A DNA stretch of 64,000 bases from Burkholderiaceae bacterium (GTDB lineage: Bacteria > Pseudomonadota > Gammaproteobacteria > Burkholderiales > Burkholderiaceae_C): the NCBI GenBank assembly GCA_023954095.1, contig JAMLIQ010000004.1, forward strand, positions 1 through 64,000, given 5' to 3'. The notes under the pieces were generated by a model that did no database searches, was not told the origin of the DNA, and saw nothing but the letters and a program-made list of their open reading frames with translations. The position numbers were made by a program, and so were the translations under genes. Numbering within the stretch: position 1 is the stretch's first letter; each line of letters opens with the position of its first letter. Shown here piece after piece: positions 8,393 through 16,602 of the stretch.

Positions 8393-9324
8393 GGCGCGGC
8401 TCCTTCGGCCTGGCCTGCCGGGGCGCCGCCTGGGTTGCGGCGCTTCCAGTACAAGGCCAGCGTCATGCCGGCCACGATGTGCCAGATGCCCCACCACGCC
8501 GTGACGATGGCCATGCCGCCCAGGCCGTTGAAAAAGTTGAAGATCAGGATCAGGCCCAGGCCCGAGTTCTGGATGCCCATCTCGAAGGTGATGGCGCGGC
8601 GGTCGCGCTCGGGCAGCCCCAGGGCTGCGGACAGGCCATAACCGGTGGCCAGCGCCAGCAGGTTGTGGACGAACACCACCAGCACAACAAACTGCACATA
8701 GGCCACGAAATGCTGGAAATTGGCTGCCAGCGCACCAACGATAAAACCTGCCAGCACCAAGAGGGAGAGCCATTTCATGGGCTTGCGGATGCGCTCGGCC
8801 AACCGGGGGTGGCGGCGTGCCACCACCATACCCAGCACCAGGGGCACACCCAGCAGCAGCACGACGATTTCGAGCATGTCCCAGGGGCTCATCGCCACCT
8901 GTTTCATCAGGCCGCTGGTGACTGGGCTGAGGTTGCCCCAGAACGCAAAGTTCAGCGGCGTCATGACCAGAGCGGTCAGGGTGGACAAGGCGCTCACGCT
9001 GACCGACAGCGCTGTGTTGCCCCGCGAGAAATGCACCAGAAAGTTGGAGATATGTCCCGCCGGGCAGGAGGACACCAGGATCATGCCCAGCGCGATGCTC
9101 GGCTGCGGCTGCAGAATCCAGACCAGTACGTAGGTCATGGCCGGGAACAGCACATGGTGGCCGAACAGGCCCAGTGCCAGGGCCTTGGGGGTTTTCAGGG
9201 CGCAGCGAAAGTCCTCGACCTTGAGGTCCAGTGCCACGCCGAACATCACCAGCCCCAGCACGGCGTTGAGAAACTGCAGGGTCTGCGGATTGAAGTGCAA
9301 CTGCACCTGGTCGATGGGCGCCAT
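8389..9324 (-). CDS. Bile acid:sodium symporter (BASS) family permease
   Basis: 311 residues, about nine to ten spans, with the BASS pattern: ALDLKVEDF after the first span, SSCPAGHISNFLVHFSRGNTA (the crossover region with the C/SPGG-like turn), and the EMGIQNSGLGLIL motif near residue 255 that corresponds to the second crossover helix. Family members carry organic anions such as bile salts, pantoate, 2-ketoacids or steroids with Na+. The start MAPIDQVQL at 9324 is set by a strong GAGGAG Shine-Dalgarno; longer in-frame starts lack one. It is the first gene of the leftward operon, facing the AraC regulator at 9468 over a 143-base divergent promoter region. Confidence 0.88.
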   Translation of the reverse strand: MAPIDQVQLHFNPQTLQFLNAVLGLVMFGVALDLKVEDFRCALKTPKALALGLFGHHVLFPAMTYVLVWILQPQPSIALGMILVSSCPAGHISNFLVHFSRGNTALSVSVSALSTLTALVMTPLNFAFWGNLSPVTSGLMKQVAMSPWDMLEIVVLLLGVPLVLGMVVARRHPRLAERIRKPMKWLSLLVLAGFIVGALAANFQHFVAYVQFVVLVVFVHNLLALATGYGLSAALGLPERDRRAITFEMGIQNSGLGLILIFNFFNGLGGMAIVTAWWGIWHIVAGMTLALYWKRRNPGGAPAGQAEGAAP

Positions 9325-9467
9325 GGTTTGTCTCCTCGTTGTTGTAGGGAAAGCGGGGCGCACGCAACCGCCCATCCTTTCAGGTTCTGTCGCCAATGTA
9401 GGGGAAACACTGGACGCCGTCCCTGGCCATGCGGGACACTTGGACGTCAATTCAGGACGGGGAGACC

Positions 9468-10454
9468 ATGGAGAGCATGCAGCGCGAGCATTTCAGTGTC
9501 ACGGCGCGTTTTACACAGGCCCTGGTCGCGGCCATTGCGCGGCAGGGGGGGCAGGTGCCTGAGGCGCTGCGCGAGATTGCGGCGCAGGAAGGCCGGGTGG
9601 ACATGGCCCGCCAGGAGGCTCTGTGGGCGCTGTTCATCGACGCCTGCCCTGCCGACCCCCTGGCCGCACTGCGCCTGGGAACAGACCTGCAGGCGGGGCA
9701 CCTGGACATTGTGGGCATGCTGCTGCTCAGTTGCGACACTCTGGGCGATGGCCTGGAGGTGCTGACCGAATACGCCCCCATCATCGGGGATAACGCGCGC
9801 TTCGAGATCGTGCAGGAAGGTGCCGAAGTGCGGTTGCGTTATCTGCCCGACTATGTGCTGTGCCTGCCGGAACGGGTGGAGGCCGTGATGGGTTGCGTGG
9901 TGAGCCTGGCACGCTGGATGACCAATGGGCGTTTCCGCTCGCGTGCCGTGCTGCTGGCGCATACGCCGCGCACCGATCCGGCGGCCTACGAGGCCTTGCT
10001 GGGGTGCCCCGTGCGTTTCGACCAGGGGATGAATGCCGTGTGCATGGATGCCTCGGAACTGAACCATGCGCTGGTACAGGCGGGCAACAGCCTGCACCAG
10101 CATTTGCGTGCACTGGCCGACGGTATGCTGGCATCGCTGGCGCAGGACGGTGTGTCCGCGCGTGTGCAGAAGCTGATACGTGCACATCCCCGTTGGGGCA
10201 AGGAGCGCATTGGCGAGCAGCTGGGCATGAGCGGCCGCCACCTCAACCGCAAGCTGGCGGCCGAGGCCATTTCCTTCAAGGGCCTGCGCGAGGCCCTGCT
10301 GCACGATATGGCGCTACAGGCGCTGCGGGCGGGGCAGGGTATTGCTGCGGTCAGCGAAGCGCTGGGCTTTTCCGATGAAAACGCGTTCTCGCGGGCGTTC
10401 CGCCGCTGGACCGGCTTGACACCGGCACAGTATGCAAAATCAGTAAGAAAATAG
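9468..10454 (+). CDS. AraC family regulator with arabinose-binding-like (Arabinose_bd) N-terminal domain
   Basis: 328 residues. The C-terminal 100 residues form the double helix-turn-helix (IGEQLGMSGRHLNRKLAAEA, then IAAVSEALGFSDENAFSRAF and FRRWTGLTPAQYAK). The N-terminal 200 residues resemble the Arabinose_bd domain found in regulators of virulence and catabolic genes (DLQAGHLDIVGMLLLSCDTL). The ATG at 9468 is preferred because of GGGGAG four bases upstream; an ATG 13 codons earlier lacks this. It probably controls the divergent symporter-SDR-propeller operon, and possibly senses its substrate. The last codons and the stop lie at the edge of the dispersed repeat. Confidence 0.9.
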   Translation: MESMQREHFSVTARFTQALVAAIARQGGQVPEALREIAAQEGRVDMARQEALWALFIDACPADPLAALRLGTDLQAGHLDIVGMLLLSCDTLGDGLEVLTEYAPIIGDNARFEIVQEGAEVRLRYLPDYVLCLPERVEAVMGCVVSLARWMTNGRFRSRAVLLAHTPRTDPAAYEALLGCPVRFDQGMNAVCMDASELNHALVQAGNSLHQHLRALADGMLASLAQDGVSARVQKLIRAHPRWGKERIGEQLGMSGRHLNRKLAAEAISFKGLREALLHDMALQALRAGQGIAAVSEALGFSDENAFSRAFRRWTGLTPAQYAKSVRK

Positions 10455-10498
10455 CATTTGACGCTTATCTGGTAAGCGCTGGCAGCTATTAATAAGTG
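10444..10498 (+). repeat. Dispersed palindromic repeat, copy 1
   Basis: Contains GACGCTTATCTGGTAAGCGC followed by TGGCAGCTATT. It matches the consensus of the other ten copies in this window (central GCGCTTAT...AAGCGC, trailing AGCTAT). It begins within the last codons of the AraC gene, so the present C-terminus may have been set by the insertion. Forward orientation is defined here as ending in AGCTAT. Confidence 0.75.
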
Positions 10499-10515
10499 AG
10501 CTATTTGAGCAATGC

Positions 10516-10560
10516 ATAAAAAACCCGCCAGCCGCTGCGCGCGGGTGGCGGGTGGTTTTC
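10516..10560. terminator. Bidirectional rho-independent terminator
   Basis: An 8-bp perfect stem ACCCGCCA (10523-10530) / TGGCGGGT (10546-10553) is flanked by an A-run at 10517-10523 and GGTTTT on the other side. It lies between the ends of the convergent AraC and YceI genes and can stop transcription from both. The A-run side gives a good U-tract for the leftward YceI transcript. Confidence 0.8.
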
Positions 10561-10573
10561 AGAGCGGCGTGGC

Positions 10574-11149
10574 TTATTGCTTGACGGCCTCCACCTGCAC
10601 CACCAGGCGCACGTTCTTGGCAAAGCCCCAATCCACGCCGTAGTTCATGCCCCACTGCGTGCGGTCGATGGTGGCCTCGAAGTCGCCGCCGCAGACTTCG
10701 CGCTTGAGCATGGGGCTCTGGTAGCAGTTGAACTGGTTGGCCTTGAGCGTCACTGGGGCGGTTTTGCCCAGCAGCGTGAGCTGGCCGCTGACTTCGCTGA
10801 CCTTGTCGCCGTTGAAGCTGAACTTGTCGGACACGAAGGTGATTTTCGGGTGCTGTGCGGCATTGAACAGGTCGGCGCTTTGCAGGTGCTTGTCGAACGC
10901 CGGGGTGCCGCTGTTGATGGACGTGGCGTCAAAGCTGATCTCCACCTTGCCCGTCTTGCCCGCGCGGTCGAACTGCACCGTACCTTCCTTCTTGTCAAAG
11001 CGGCCCCGGTTGACGGAGGCGCCAAAGTGGTTGATCTCGAAGGTGACGAAGGTGTGTGTCGGGTCGATGGCGTAGCTGGCCGATTCGGCCTGGGCCAGTC
11101 CGGTGACGAGGGCAGCGGCTGCGGCCAGGGCGATGAAGGAAGTGCGCAT
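10574..11149 (-). CDS. YceI family periplasmic protein
   Basis: 191 residues with signal peptide MRTSFIALAAAAALVTGLAQA. The mature part starts ESASYAIDPTHTFVTFEINH and shows the YceI lipocalin-like barrel pattern (DATSINSGTPAFDKHLQSADLF, GQLTLLGKTAPVTLKANQFN). YceI proteins bind polyisoprenoids or amphiphiles in a long hydrophobic tunnel. Two cysteines (Cys in NCYQSP and EVCGGD) mark the E. coli-like subgroup. It is the third gene of a leftward group of cytochrome b561, YceI, YceI. Confidence 0.93.
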   Translation of the reverse strand: MRTSFIALAAAAALVTGLAQAESASYAIDPTHTFVTFEINHFGASVNRGRFDKKEGTVQFDRAGKTGKVEISFDATSINSGTPAFDKHLQSADLFNAAQHPKITFVSDKFSFNGDKVSEVSGQLTLLGKTAPVTLKANQFNCYQSPMLKREVCGGDFEATIDRTQWGMNYGVDWGFAKNVRLVVQVEAVKQ

Positions 11150-11212
11150 GGGAGAGCTCCTGTGGAGGGGGGTTGAAACGCGGAAAAAAAGGGGGGTGGG
11201 CGGCGGCGGTGC

Positions 11213-11791
11213 TCAGAGCTTGCCCACGCCGGTCAGCGCGAGCTTGAATGTCACCTGCACCTCGTCGGCCACCATGGAGGTGTCGGCCCACTCGCCGTCG
11301 CCGATCTTGAAGGCCAGGCGCTTGAGAGGCAGGCTGCCCGTGGCGGTGGTGGTGCCGCCCGATTGCGTCAGCACGACCGGCACGGTCACATCGACGGACG
11401 TGCCCTTGATGGTCAGCTTGCCGGCAACGTCGAACTTGCCGCCGCCCTGGGCCTTGATGCTGGAGGACTCAAAAAGGGCCTGCGGGAACTGGGGCACATT
11501 GAACCAGACCGGCTTGGGCAGCTCGGCATCGGTTTCACGGGCGCCCATGGTGGCGCTGCCCGTGTCCACCGTGAAGCGTATGCGGCTGCTGGCCAGCCTG
11601 GCCGGATCGAAGGCAAGCTGCGCGTCGAATTTTTTGAAATGTCCTTGCAGCGGCACCCCCATCTGGCGTGCACTGAACTCGACACGGCTTTGTGCGGGCA
11701 GCAGTTGCTGCTGCGCCTGGGCGGGCGCAGCAGCCAGCAGCATGGCGCTGGCAAGGGACAGGCCGGAGAGGGAACGGTAGGTCGGTCGCAT
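11213..11791 (-). CDS. YceI family periplasmic protein, second copy
   Basis: 192 residues with a signal peptide (LSLASAMLLAAAPAQAQ). The mature protein shows the YceI pattern in diverged form (LPAQSRVEFSARQMGVPLQG, KLTIKGTSVDVTVPVVLTQ, ending in AFKIGDGEWADTSMVADEV). Compared with the next YceI gene it lacks the cysteine pair. The GEWADTSMVADEV end is typical of the YceI subgroup encoded with cytochrome b561. It starts 18 bases after the cytochrome gene stop, so they form one operon. Confidence 0.92.
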   Translation of the reverse strand: MRPTYRSLSGLSLASAMLLAAAPAQAQQQLLPAQSRVEFSARQMGVPLQGHFKKFDAQLAFDPARLASSRIRFTVDTGSATMGARETDAELPKPVWFNVPQFPQALFESSSIKAQGGGKFDVAGKLTIKGTSVDVTVPVVLTQSGGTTTATGSLPLKRLAFKIGDGEWADTSMVADEVQVTFKLALTGVGKL

Positions 11792-11809
11792 GGGAGGTTC
11801 TATCGAAAA

Positions 11810-12379
11810 TCAGCGGCGGCCCGGCAGCATGCGTTGCAGCAGGCCATCGTTGTCGATCCACTGGTGCTTGAGGGCCGCAGCCACATGGACCAGCACCAGG
11901 CCCGCCAGCGCAAAGGCCAGGGCGGCGTGGATGGGTTTGAGGATGTCGGCCAGGGATTTGCTCACCGGAACGAAATCAGGCAGTGGGACAAGCCCCAGAA
12001 ACACTACTGGAAAGCCCGCTGCAGAGCTGTAGGCCCAGCCCGCCAGGGGCACGGCAAAGAACAGTGCATACAGCGCGGCGTGCGTACCGTGGTGCGCCCA
12101 TTTTTGCCAGCCGGGCATGGCCTGTTCCACGGCGGCGGGCAGGGCCGGCGGGCGGTGCGACAAGCGCCACAGCAGGCGGATCAGGGACAGGGCCAGCACC
12201 GCCACGCCCGTCCATTTGTGCCAGTTGTAGAGTTTCAGGCGCTGGGGCGAGAAGGGCAGGTCACTCATGTAGGCGCCCAGGCCGAACAGGCCGATCAATA
12301 CCAGGCCCAGCACCCAGTGCAGGAGGATGGCCGTGGTGCTGTAGCGGCCTGTATCGGGAGCGGGCGAGGAACGGTTCAT
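11810..12379 (-). CDS. Cytochrome b561 family di-haem membrane protein
   Basis: 189 residues, four spans, with the conserved haem-ligand histidines of the bacterial b561 group (ATAILLHWVLG near residue 20, LYNWHKWTGV near 54, WAHHGTHAALYALF near 102, and ILKPIHAALAF with VHVAAALKHQ near the end). It transfers electrons within the inner membrane. The start MNRSSPAP at 12379 is chosen because the longer frame upstream lacks b561 features. With two YceI proteins downstream it forms a common proteobacterial arrangement. Confidence 0.92.
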   Translation of the reverse strand: MNRSSPAPDTGRYSTTAILLHWVLGLVLIGLFGLGAYMSDLPFSPQRLKLYNWHKWTGVAVLALSLIRLLWRLSHRPPALPAAVEQAMPGWQKWAHHGTHAALYALFFAVPLAGWAYSSAAGFPVVFLGLVPLPDFVPVSKSLADILKPIHAALAFALAGLVLVHVAAALKHQWIDNDGLLQRMLPGRR

Positions 12380-12479
12380 GGCGGTTCGGCGAAGAAGGGA
12401 ATGCAGGGGCCACGGGGACATGTACGGTATCCAGTGTAGGCAGACCGAGGTCTCCCGCACTTCAACCCGATTGACGCTC

Positions 12480-12500
12480 CCATTCGAATCGTTTGAATGG
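12480..12500. promoter_or_regulatory. 21-bp imperfect palindrome upstream of the cytochrome b561-YceI operon
   Basis: CCATTCGAA-TCG-TTTGAATGG has arms matching at eight of nine positions. It lies 101 bases upstream of the cytochrome b561 start and just past the end of the mgtC-type gene. It could be an operator for the leftward operon. No regulator can be assigned. Confidence 0.35.
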
Positions 12501-12515
12501 TGTGGCGAGGAGGGT

Positions 12516-13220
12516 TCAATCTCCTGTGGGAGAGATGCCAAACGCCCGTACGCTCGGCATCTGGCGCAGGGTGACAGCGATCTTCGACAGGTTCTCGGTG
12601 TGGTGGGTGCGTATGACCATGCGGTATTCGTAGAACAGACCATCATCGGTCAGGCGCTGGCTCATGTTGGCGACTGTGAAACCATGCTCGGCCAGAAAGG
12701 TTTTGAATTGCGGCTCGGGCATGGCCTCGTTGCGGGCGAAACGCACAAAATGGTGGGCATAGAAATGCGCCGGCATGTGTGCTTCGATCCAGCGAAAAAT
12801 GGACAGGGTGGCCAGTGTGAGCGCCGTGGCCAGAATGGCCGGCATGTAGAAACCGATGCCCATCAGGATGCCGATGGCGGCCGTGATCCAGATGGAGGCG
12901 GCGGTCGTCAGGCCGCGCACGGACAACCCTTCCTTGAAGATGACCCCGGCACCGAGAAAGCCGATGCCGGTCATGATGCCCTGGGCCATACGGGTGGGGT
13001 CGGTGCGGATGGTTTCCAGCGCAATGCCCGGTATCCAGCGTGACTGGTACATGGTGACCAGCATCAGCAGGCTGGAGGCCAGGCACACCAGGGCGTGGGT
13101 GCGAAACCCGGCGGGCCTGCCATGGAAGCTGCGTTCCAGGCCGATGATGCCGCCTGCCGTGAGCGCGCTGATCAGGTGGATGATGATCTGGATATTGTCG
13201 TTGTTCAGTGCCAACTCCAT
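12516..13220 (-). CDS. MgtC/SapB family membrane protein
   Basis: 234 residues. The N-terminal half is the MgtC membrane domain (LISALTAGGIIGLERSFHGR, RTHALVCLASSLLML, MTGIGFLGAGVIFKEGLSVR, GLTTAASIWITAAIG). The C-terminal 90 residues are a soluble ACT-like domain (FLAEHGFTVANMSQRLTDDG). MgtC proteins modulate F-type ATP synthase or Mg2+ homeostasis and are linked to survival at low Mg2+ or in host cells. The start at 13220 follows a purine-rich AACGGAGATAC. Nothing in its leader obviously resembles the enterobacterial mgtC riboswitch. Confidence 0.92.
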   Translation of the reverse strand: MELALNNDNIQIIIHLISALTAGGIIGLERSFHGRPAGFRTHALVCLASSLLMLVTMYQSRWIPGIALETIRTDPTRMAQGIMTGIGFLGAGVIFKEGLSVRGLTTAASIWITAAIGILMGIGFYMPAILATALTLATLSIFRWIEAHMPAHFYAHHFVRFARNEAMPEPQFKTFLAEHGFTVANMSQRLTDDGLFYEYRMVIRTHHTENLSKIAVTLRQMPSVRAFGISPTGD

Positions 13221-13427
13221 GGTGTATCTCCGTTGTTTTTCTTGTTTCAGATGCGGTTGGGCTTGGCCCTGCCGCCGCGCCGGGTGGCGGGTGGGGCGGA
13301 CTGTGAACGTGCTGTTCCCAGGCGGTGGACTTGGCCAGCCCCCACCCTGGCCCGTGTGCCAGTGTAGTGAATATGTGGCCCGGAGGGCTCGGCAGGAATT
13401 GTTTGTCCCTGCCGTCTAGCCCACCTC

Positions 13428-14705
13428 TCAATCGGCCAGGGCGGCGTTCTTCCAGGCCTGGGAGGCGGCCTGGGCATCGCCGCGCTGCTCGGCCAGGGTG
13501 GCCAGCTTGCGCCAGGCATTGCGTCGCAGACGGTCGTCGCGCAGCTGGGGGGCGGCCTGGGCCAGCAGCTGCTGGGCCTTGCCCCAGAGCTGGCGCTGGG
13601 CGCAGGCCATGCCGGCCAGGTACTGCAGGCGGGTATCGCGCGGGTTGGCCTGCTGCGCCGATTCGATACGGGCCAGCCAGGCAGCGTCCAGGTCGTGCAG
13701 GCCCGCCTCCAGCGCCTGGACGAGTTTGAGCGCGTGGTGGTCGGCCAGAGTATTGGGCAGATCCACCATGTGCTGCCAGACGGGCAGCAGCCATTGGCGC
13801 ACTTGTTCGGCGCTGCCGCCGAGCTGCGCCAGCCGCTGGGCGGCCTGGATGGCCAGTTCCGGCATGGCGCGCTCGCTCGTTTCGAGCGATTGCCAGGTCG
13901 ATTGCAGCTGGGCGGGGTCGTGGGCGTTGTGGATGAGTTCGGTCGCCAGGCCGCGCACGATGCTTTGCGCCGCAGCCGCCGAGAACGCGCGGTGCTTGCC
14001 GAGCAGACGGGCGGTGTCCAGCGCCTCCTGGGTGTGGCCCGAGAGGCGCGCAGCCTTGAGTTTGATGCGCAGCGCCAGCGTGCGCCGGGCTGCGCCCTGG
14101 GGCAGGCTGGCCAGGCGTTCCAGCGCCGCGTCGGCGTCGCGGTCGTCCAGGGACCAGCGTGCTGCGCGCATGTGTGCGCCCTCGCGCAGCTCCTGGGCCT
14201 GCGTGCTGCGGCGCTCGGCAGCGTGGCCCAGCGCCTGGTTCAGGTGGTGTTCGCGTTGGGTGCGGTCTTGCAGGGCATGCGACGTCTCGGCCGCCACCAT
14301 GTGCGCCAGGGTGCGCAGTTGGCTGCCGTGGGGTACGGCGGCGTTGGCGTGCTGCAGTGCGCTTTCCTGTTCCAGCGCGGCCAGTGCGGCCTTGCGTGAG
14401 CGCAAAAACCGACCGGCCAGCAACTGGGCCAGGGCATCGAGCAGCGCGCCGTGCATGGCGCGTTCTTTTTGCTGCAGACGCCAACGCAGGGCCTGGCGGG
14501 GCAGTTCCAGCAGGGCTGCCAGGCCGCGCAGCGCGGCGTACAGCGTGGCAAAAACCACGGTGAGCGAGAGCACCACCATGTTCAGGGAGAGGTCGATCCG
14601 GTAGGGAGGCCAGAACAGCGTGACCGTGCCCTGGTTGTTGCCGGCAAACAGGGCTGCCGCGACCGCTACGCCAAACAGGGCCAGGAGCCAGAGAGCTGCG
14701 CGCAT
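13428..14705 (-). CDS. hemY: HemY, TPR-type haem biosynthesis protein
   Basis: 425 residues. Two membrane spans at the N-terminus (ALWLLALFGVAVAAALFAG and NMVVLSLTVVFATLYAALRG) are followed by a long alpha-helical tetratricopeptide-like region (VAAETSHALQDRTQREHHL, DADAALERLASLPQGAARRT, DTRLQYLAGMACAQRQLWGK). This is the gamma/beta-proteobacterial HemY, unrelated to protoporphyrinogen oxidase. It sits last in hemC-hemD-hemX-hemY, 19 bases after hemX, and is thought to organise late steps of haem synthesis at the inner membrane. Confidence 0.9.
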   Translation of the reverse strand: MRAALWLLALFGVAVAAALFAGNNQGTVTLFWPPYRIDLSLNMVVLSLTVVFATLYAALRGLAALLELPRQALRWRLQQKERAMHGALLDALAQLLAGRFLRSRKAALAALEQESALQHANAAVPHGSQLRTLAHMVAAETSHALQDRTQREHHLNQALGHAAERRSTQAQELREGAHMRAARWSLDDRDADAALERLASLPQGAARRTLALRIKLKAARLSGHTQEALDTARLLGKHRAFSAAAAQSIVRGLATELIHNAHDPAQLQSTWQSLETSERAMPELAIQAAQRLAQLGGSAEQVRQWLLPVWQHMVDLPNTLADHHALKLVQALEAGLHDLDAAWLARIESAQQANPRDTRLQYLAGMACAQRQLWGKAQQLLAQAAPQLRDDRLRRNAWRKLATLAEQRGDAQAASQAWKNAALAD

Positions 14706-14724
14706 GGGGTTTCCTGACCCGCCT

Positions 14725-15807
14725 TCAGCGTCCGGCGGCCGCGGTGGCCAGGGCGGACAGGGTTTCGTCCAGGCGCGGCTGTTCGGCGGTTTTCATGTGT
14801 GCCTGGGCCTGCTGCAGCACGGTGGCTGCGCCTTGCGTGCGCCGCGAAGCGGGGTCGAAATACTTGTTGAGTGCGGCGCTGGCGGCCGCCAGATCGGCGC
14901 GGGCCGACTCGGACTGGCGAGCCAGCAGGCCCAGGCGGGCATTGAGCAGCTTGAGCTTGAGGTTCTCGCGCAGGAAGAAGGCCTGGTCGGGCGAGACCAG
15001 GATGGCTTCGGGCTGGTCGATGCGGCTCACGCGCACCAGATCGCGCGCTTCGTCGCGCACCACTTCCCAACTGCGCTGCAGCAAGGCCTGCCACCAGGTC
15101 CGGTCTGCCGGTGCGGGGGCTTCGGAGGGGGAGGGCATGGCACCACGGGCGTTCATGCGGCGGGTGGCCGCTGCCTGGGCCACGGCGTTTTGCAGGGGCA
15201 GGTCGTCCACCTGGCGGACCAGGTCGTCCAGGCGCCCCAGCAGGCCTGCGGTGTCGGCCACGCTGGTGCTGGCGATACGCTCCAGATCACGGGTAATGGC
15301 GCGCTGCACGGGAGCCAGCCGGGGCTGGGCAGCGCGTTCGATGCGTTGCTGGGCGCTTTTGAGTGCGGCGATCAGCGGCTCCAGGCTGCCGGTGAGCTGG
15401 GCCTGCTGCTGCGCCAGGCGCAGGCTGGATTCGATGTCCACCACCAGGTTCTCATCGCGCGAGCGCGACAGGCTCTGCATCAGTTCTTCGAGCTGGCTGC
15501 GCTGCAGGGCCACCTCGCTCACACGGGTTTCCTGCACCGTCAGGCGGGCGCTGGCTTCGGTCACTTGCTCCTGCGCCTGACGCGCAATGGCGCGTGCCTC
15601 GATGGCCTGGGCGCTGGCATCCTGGCTCTGGCGCGCCAGGGTTTCCTGGATGGTGCTGAGCTTTTGCCATAACAGGCCGCTGGCCGCCAGGGCGACGACG
15701 GCAATGGTGCCCACCCCGTAGAGCAGCGCCTTGCCGCCCTGGGAACCACGGTGCGCAGGCACCGTGTCGGGGTGACGGGCTGTAGGTGGGGGGGAGGCTG
15801 CACTCAT
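14725..15807 (-). CDS. hemX: HemX, membrane-anchored uroporphyrinogen-III C-methyltransferase-like protein
   Basis: 360 residues. One N-terminal span (LYGVGTIAVVALAASGLLW) precedes a coiled-coil-rich region (QETLARQSQDASAQAIEARA, then RQAQEQVTEASARLTVQETR) and the HemX domain (SLRLAQQQAQLTGSLEPLIA, WWQALLQRSWEVVRDEARDL, FFLRENLKLKLLNARLGLLA). No SAM-binding motif is present, so despite the family name it is probably not a methyltransferase. The ATG at 15807 overlaps the hemD stop by four bases. Confidence 0.9.
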   Translation of the reverse strand: MSAASPPPTARHPDTVPAHRGSQGGKALLYGVGTIAVVALAASGLLWQKLSTIQETLARQSQDASAQAIEARAIARQAQEQVTEASARLTVQETRVSEVALQRSQLEELMQSLSRSRDENLVVDIESSLRLAQQQAQLTGSLEPLIAALKSAQQRIERAAQPRLAPVQRAITRDLERIASTSVADTAGLLGRLDDLVRQVDDLPLQNAVAQAAATRRMNARGAMPSPSEAPAPADRTWWQALLQRSWEVVRDEARDLVRVSRIDQPEAILVSPDQAFFLRENLKLKLLNARLGLLARQSESARADLAAASAALNKYFDPASRRTQGAATVLQQAQAHMKTAEQPRLDETLSALATAAAGR

Positions 15808-16595
15808 GGCATGGATTCTATCGAGGCCGCGACATCGGCAAGCGCTGGGCGGCATTCGCGCACGCTGGCAAAGCCCAGGGCGCGGGCTGCTTGCGCAATG
15901 CGCGGGTGGGTCGCCAGCGCGCGCGCCTGCTCCCAGGTCTGGCCGGGCAGAGCGGTGCGCAGGTTGTCCAGGGCCTGGGAACTGCTCAGCAGCCACAAGG
16001 TGCCGTCGCTGGCAGCCTGGCGGGCCTGCATGCGCTGCGCCTCGGTCCAGTCGGGAGCGCCACGGGTATAGGCAACCACAAAATCCACGCGCCCCCCTGC
16101 GGCGGTGATCTGCTGCGCGAGCCAGTCGCGTCCCGTGCCTTGCTGGTGGGCACCCGCTTCGCTGCCGCGCACGATGAGCACATGCCCCCCCGGGCCGATC
16201 TGGTGGTGCACCTGCGCCCACAGCGATTCAGAGTCGAACTGCGCTGCATCGGCTGCGGGCTGGTCAATGCAGGCGGCGTCCAGTCCCAGGGCCTGCAGCG
16301 CGCGGGCCGTTCCGGGGCCGGGCGACCATACTCTTGTTTTGATAGCTGCTTGCGCTTGACCAGTAAGCGAAAGAGCCGTATTTCTATCAAAAAAGTGCTG
16401 TGCAGCATTGCTGCTGACGACCATCACGGCGCGGTAGTCCGTGATGTGGTCGCGGGCAGCCTGCAGCGCATGCGCGTCGGTCGGCGGGGAAATGGCAATC
16501 AGCGGCAGCGCCTGCGCCGCAATGCCGCGCGCCTGCAGTGCGGCCACCCACTGCAGGGCCTCGCGCTCGGGCCGGGTGACGATCACGCGGGGCAT
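15804..16595 (-). CDS. hemD: Uroporphyrinogen-III synthase carrying an in-frame repeat insertion
   Basis: 263 residues. Cyclises hydroxymethylbilane to uroporphyrinogen III. It shows the HemD marks: VIVTRPEREALQWVAALQAR at the start, AVMVVSSNAAQHFF, GPGTARALQALGL, and the second-domain segment HVLIVRGSEAGAH. Residues about 68-88 (NTALSLTGQAQAAIKTR and flanks) are encoded by copy 2 of the dispersed repeat and sit in a loop between SNAAQHFF and the WSPGPGT strand. HemD proteins are usually 245-260 residues, so the length is tolerated. It follows hemC by seven bases. Confidence 0.92.
   Translation of the reverse strand: MPRVIVTRPEREALQWVAALQARGIAAQALPLIAISPPTDAHALQAARDHITDYRAVMVVSSNAAQHFFDRNTALSLTGQAQAAIKTRVWSPGPGTARALQALGLDAACIDQPAADAAQFDSESLWAQVHHQIGPGGHVLIVRGSEAGAHQQGTGRDWLAQQITAAGGRVDFVVAYTRGAPDWTEAQRMQARQAASDGTLWLLSSSQALDNLRTALPGQTWEQARALATHPRIAQAARALGFASVRECRPALADVAASIESMP
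16331..16392 (-). repeat. Dispersed palindromic repeat, copy 2, inside hemD
   Basis: On the plus strand it reads TTTTGATAGCTGCTTGCGCT then TGACCAGTAAGCGAAAGAGCC. The reverse complement matches the forward consensus (GGCTCTTTCGCTTACTGG, then CAAGCGCAAGCAGCTATCAA). It keeps the hemD reading frame open. Confidence 0.8.
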
Positions 16596-16602
16596 GGGGG
16601 TG

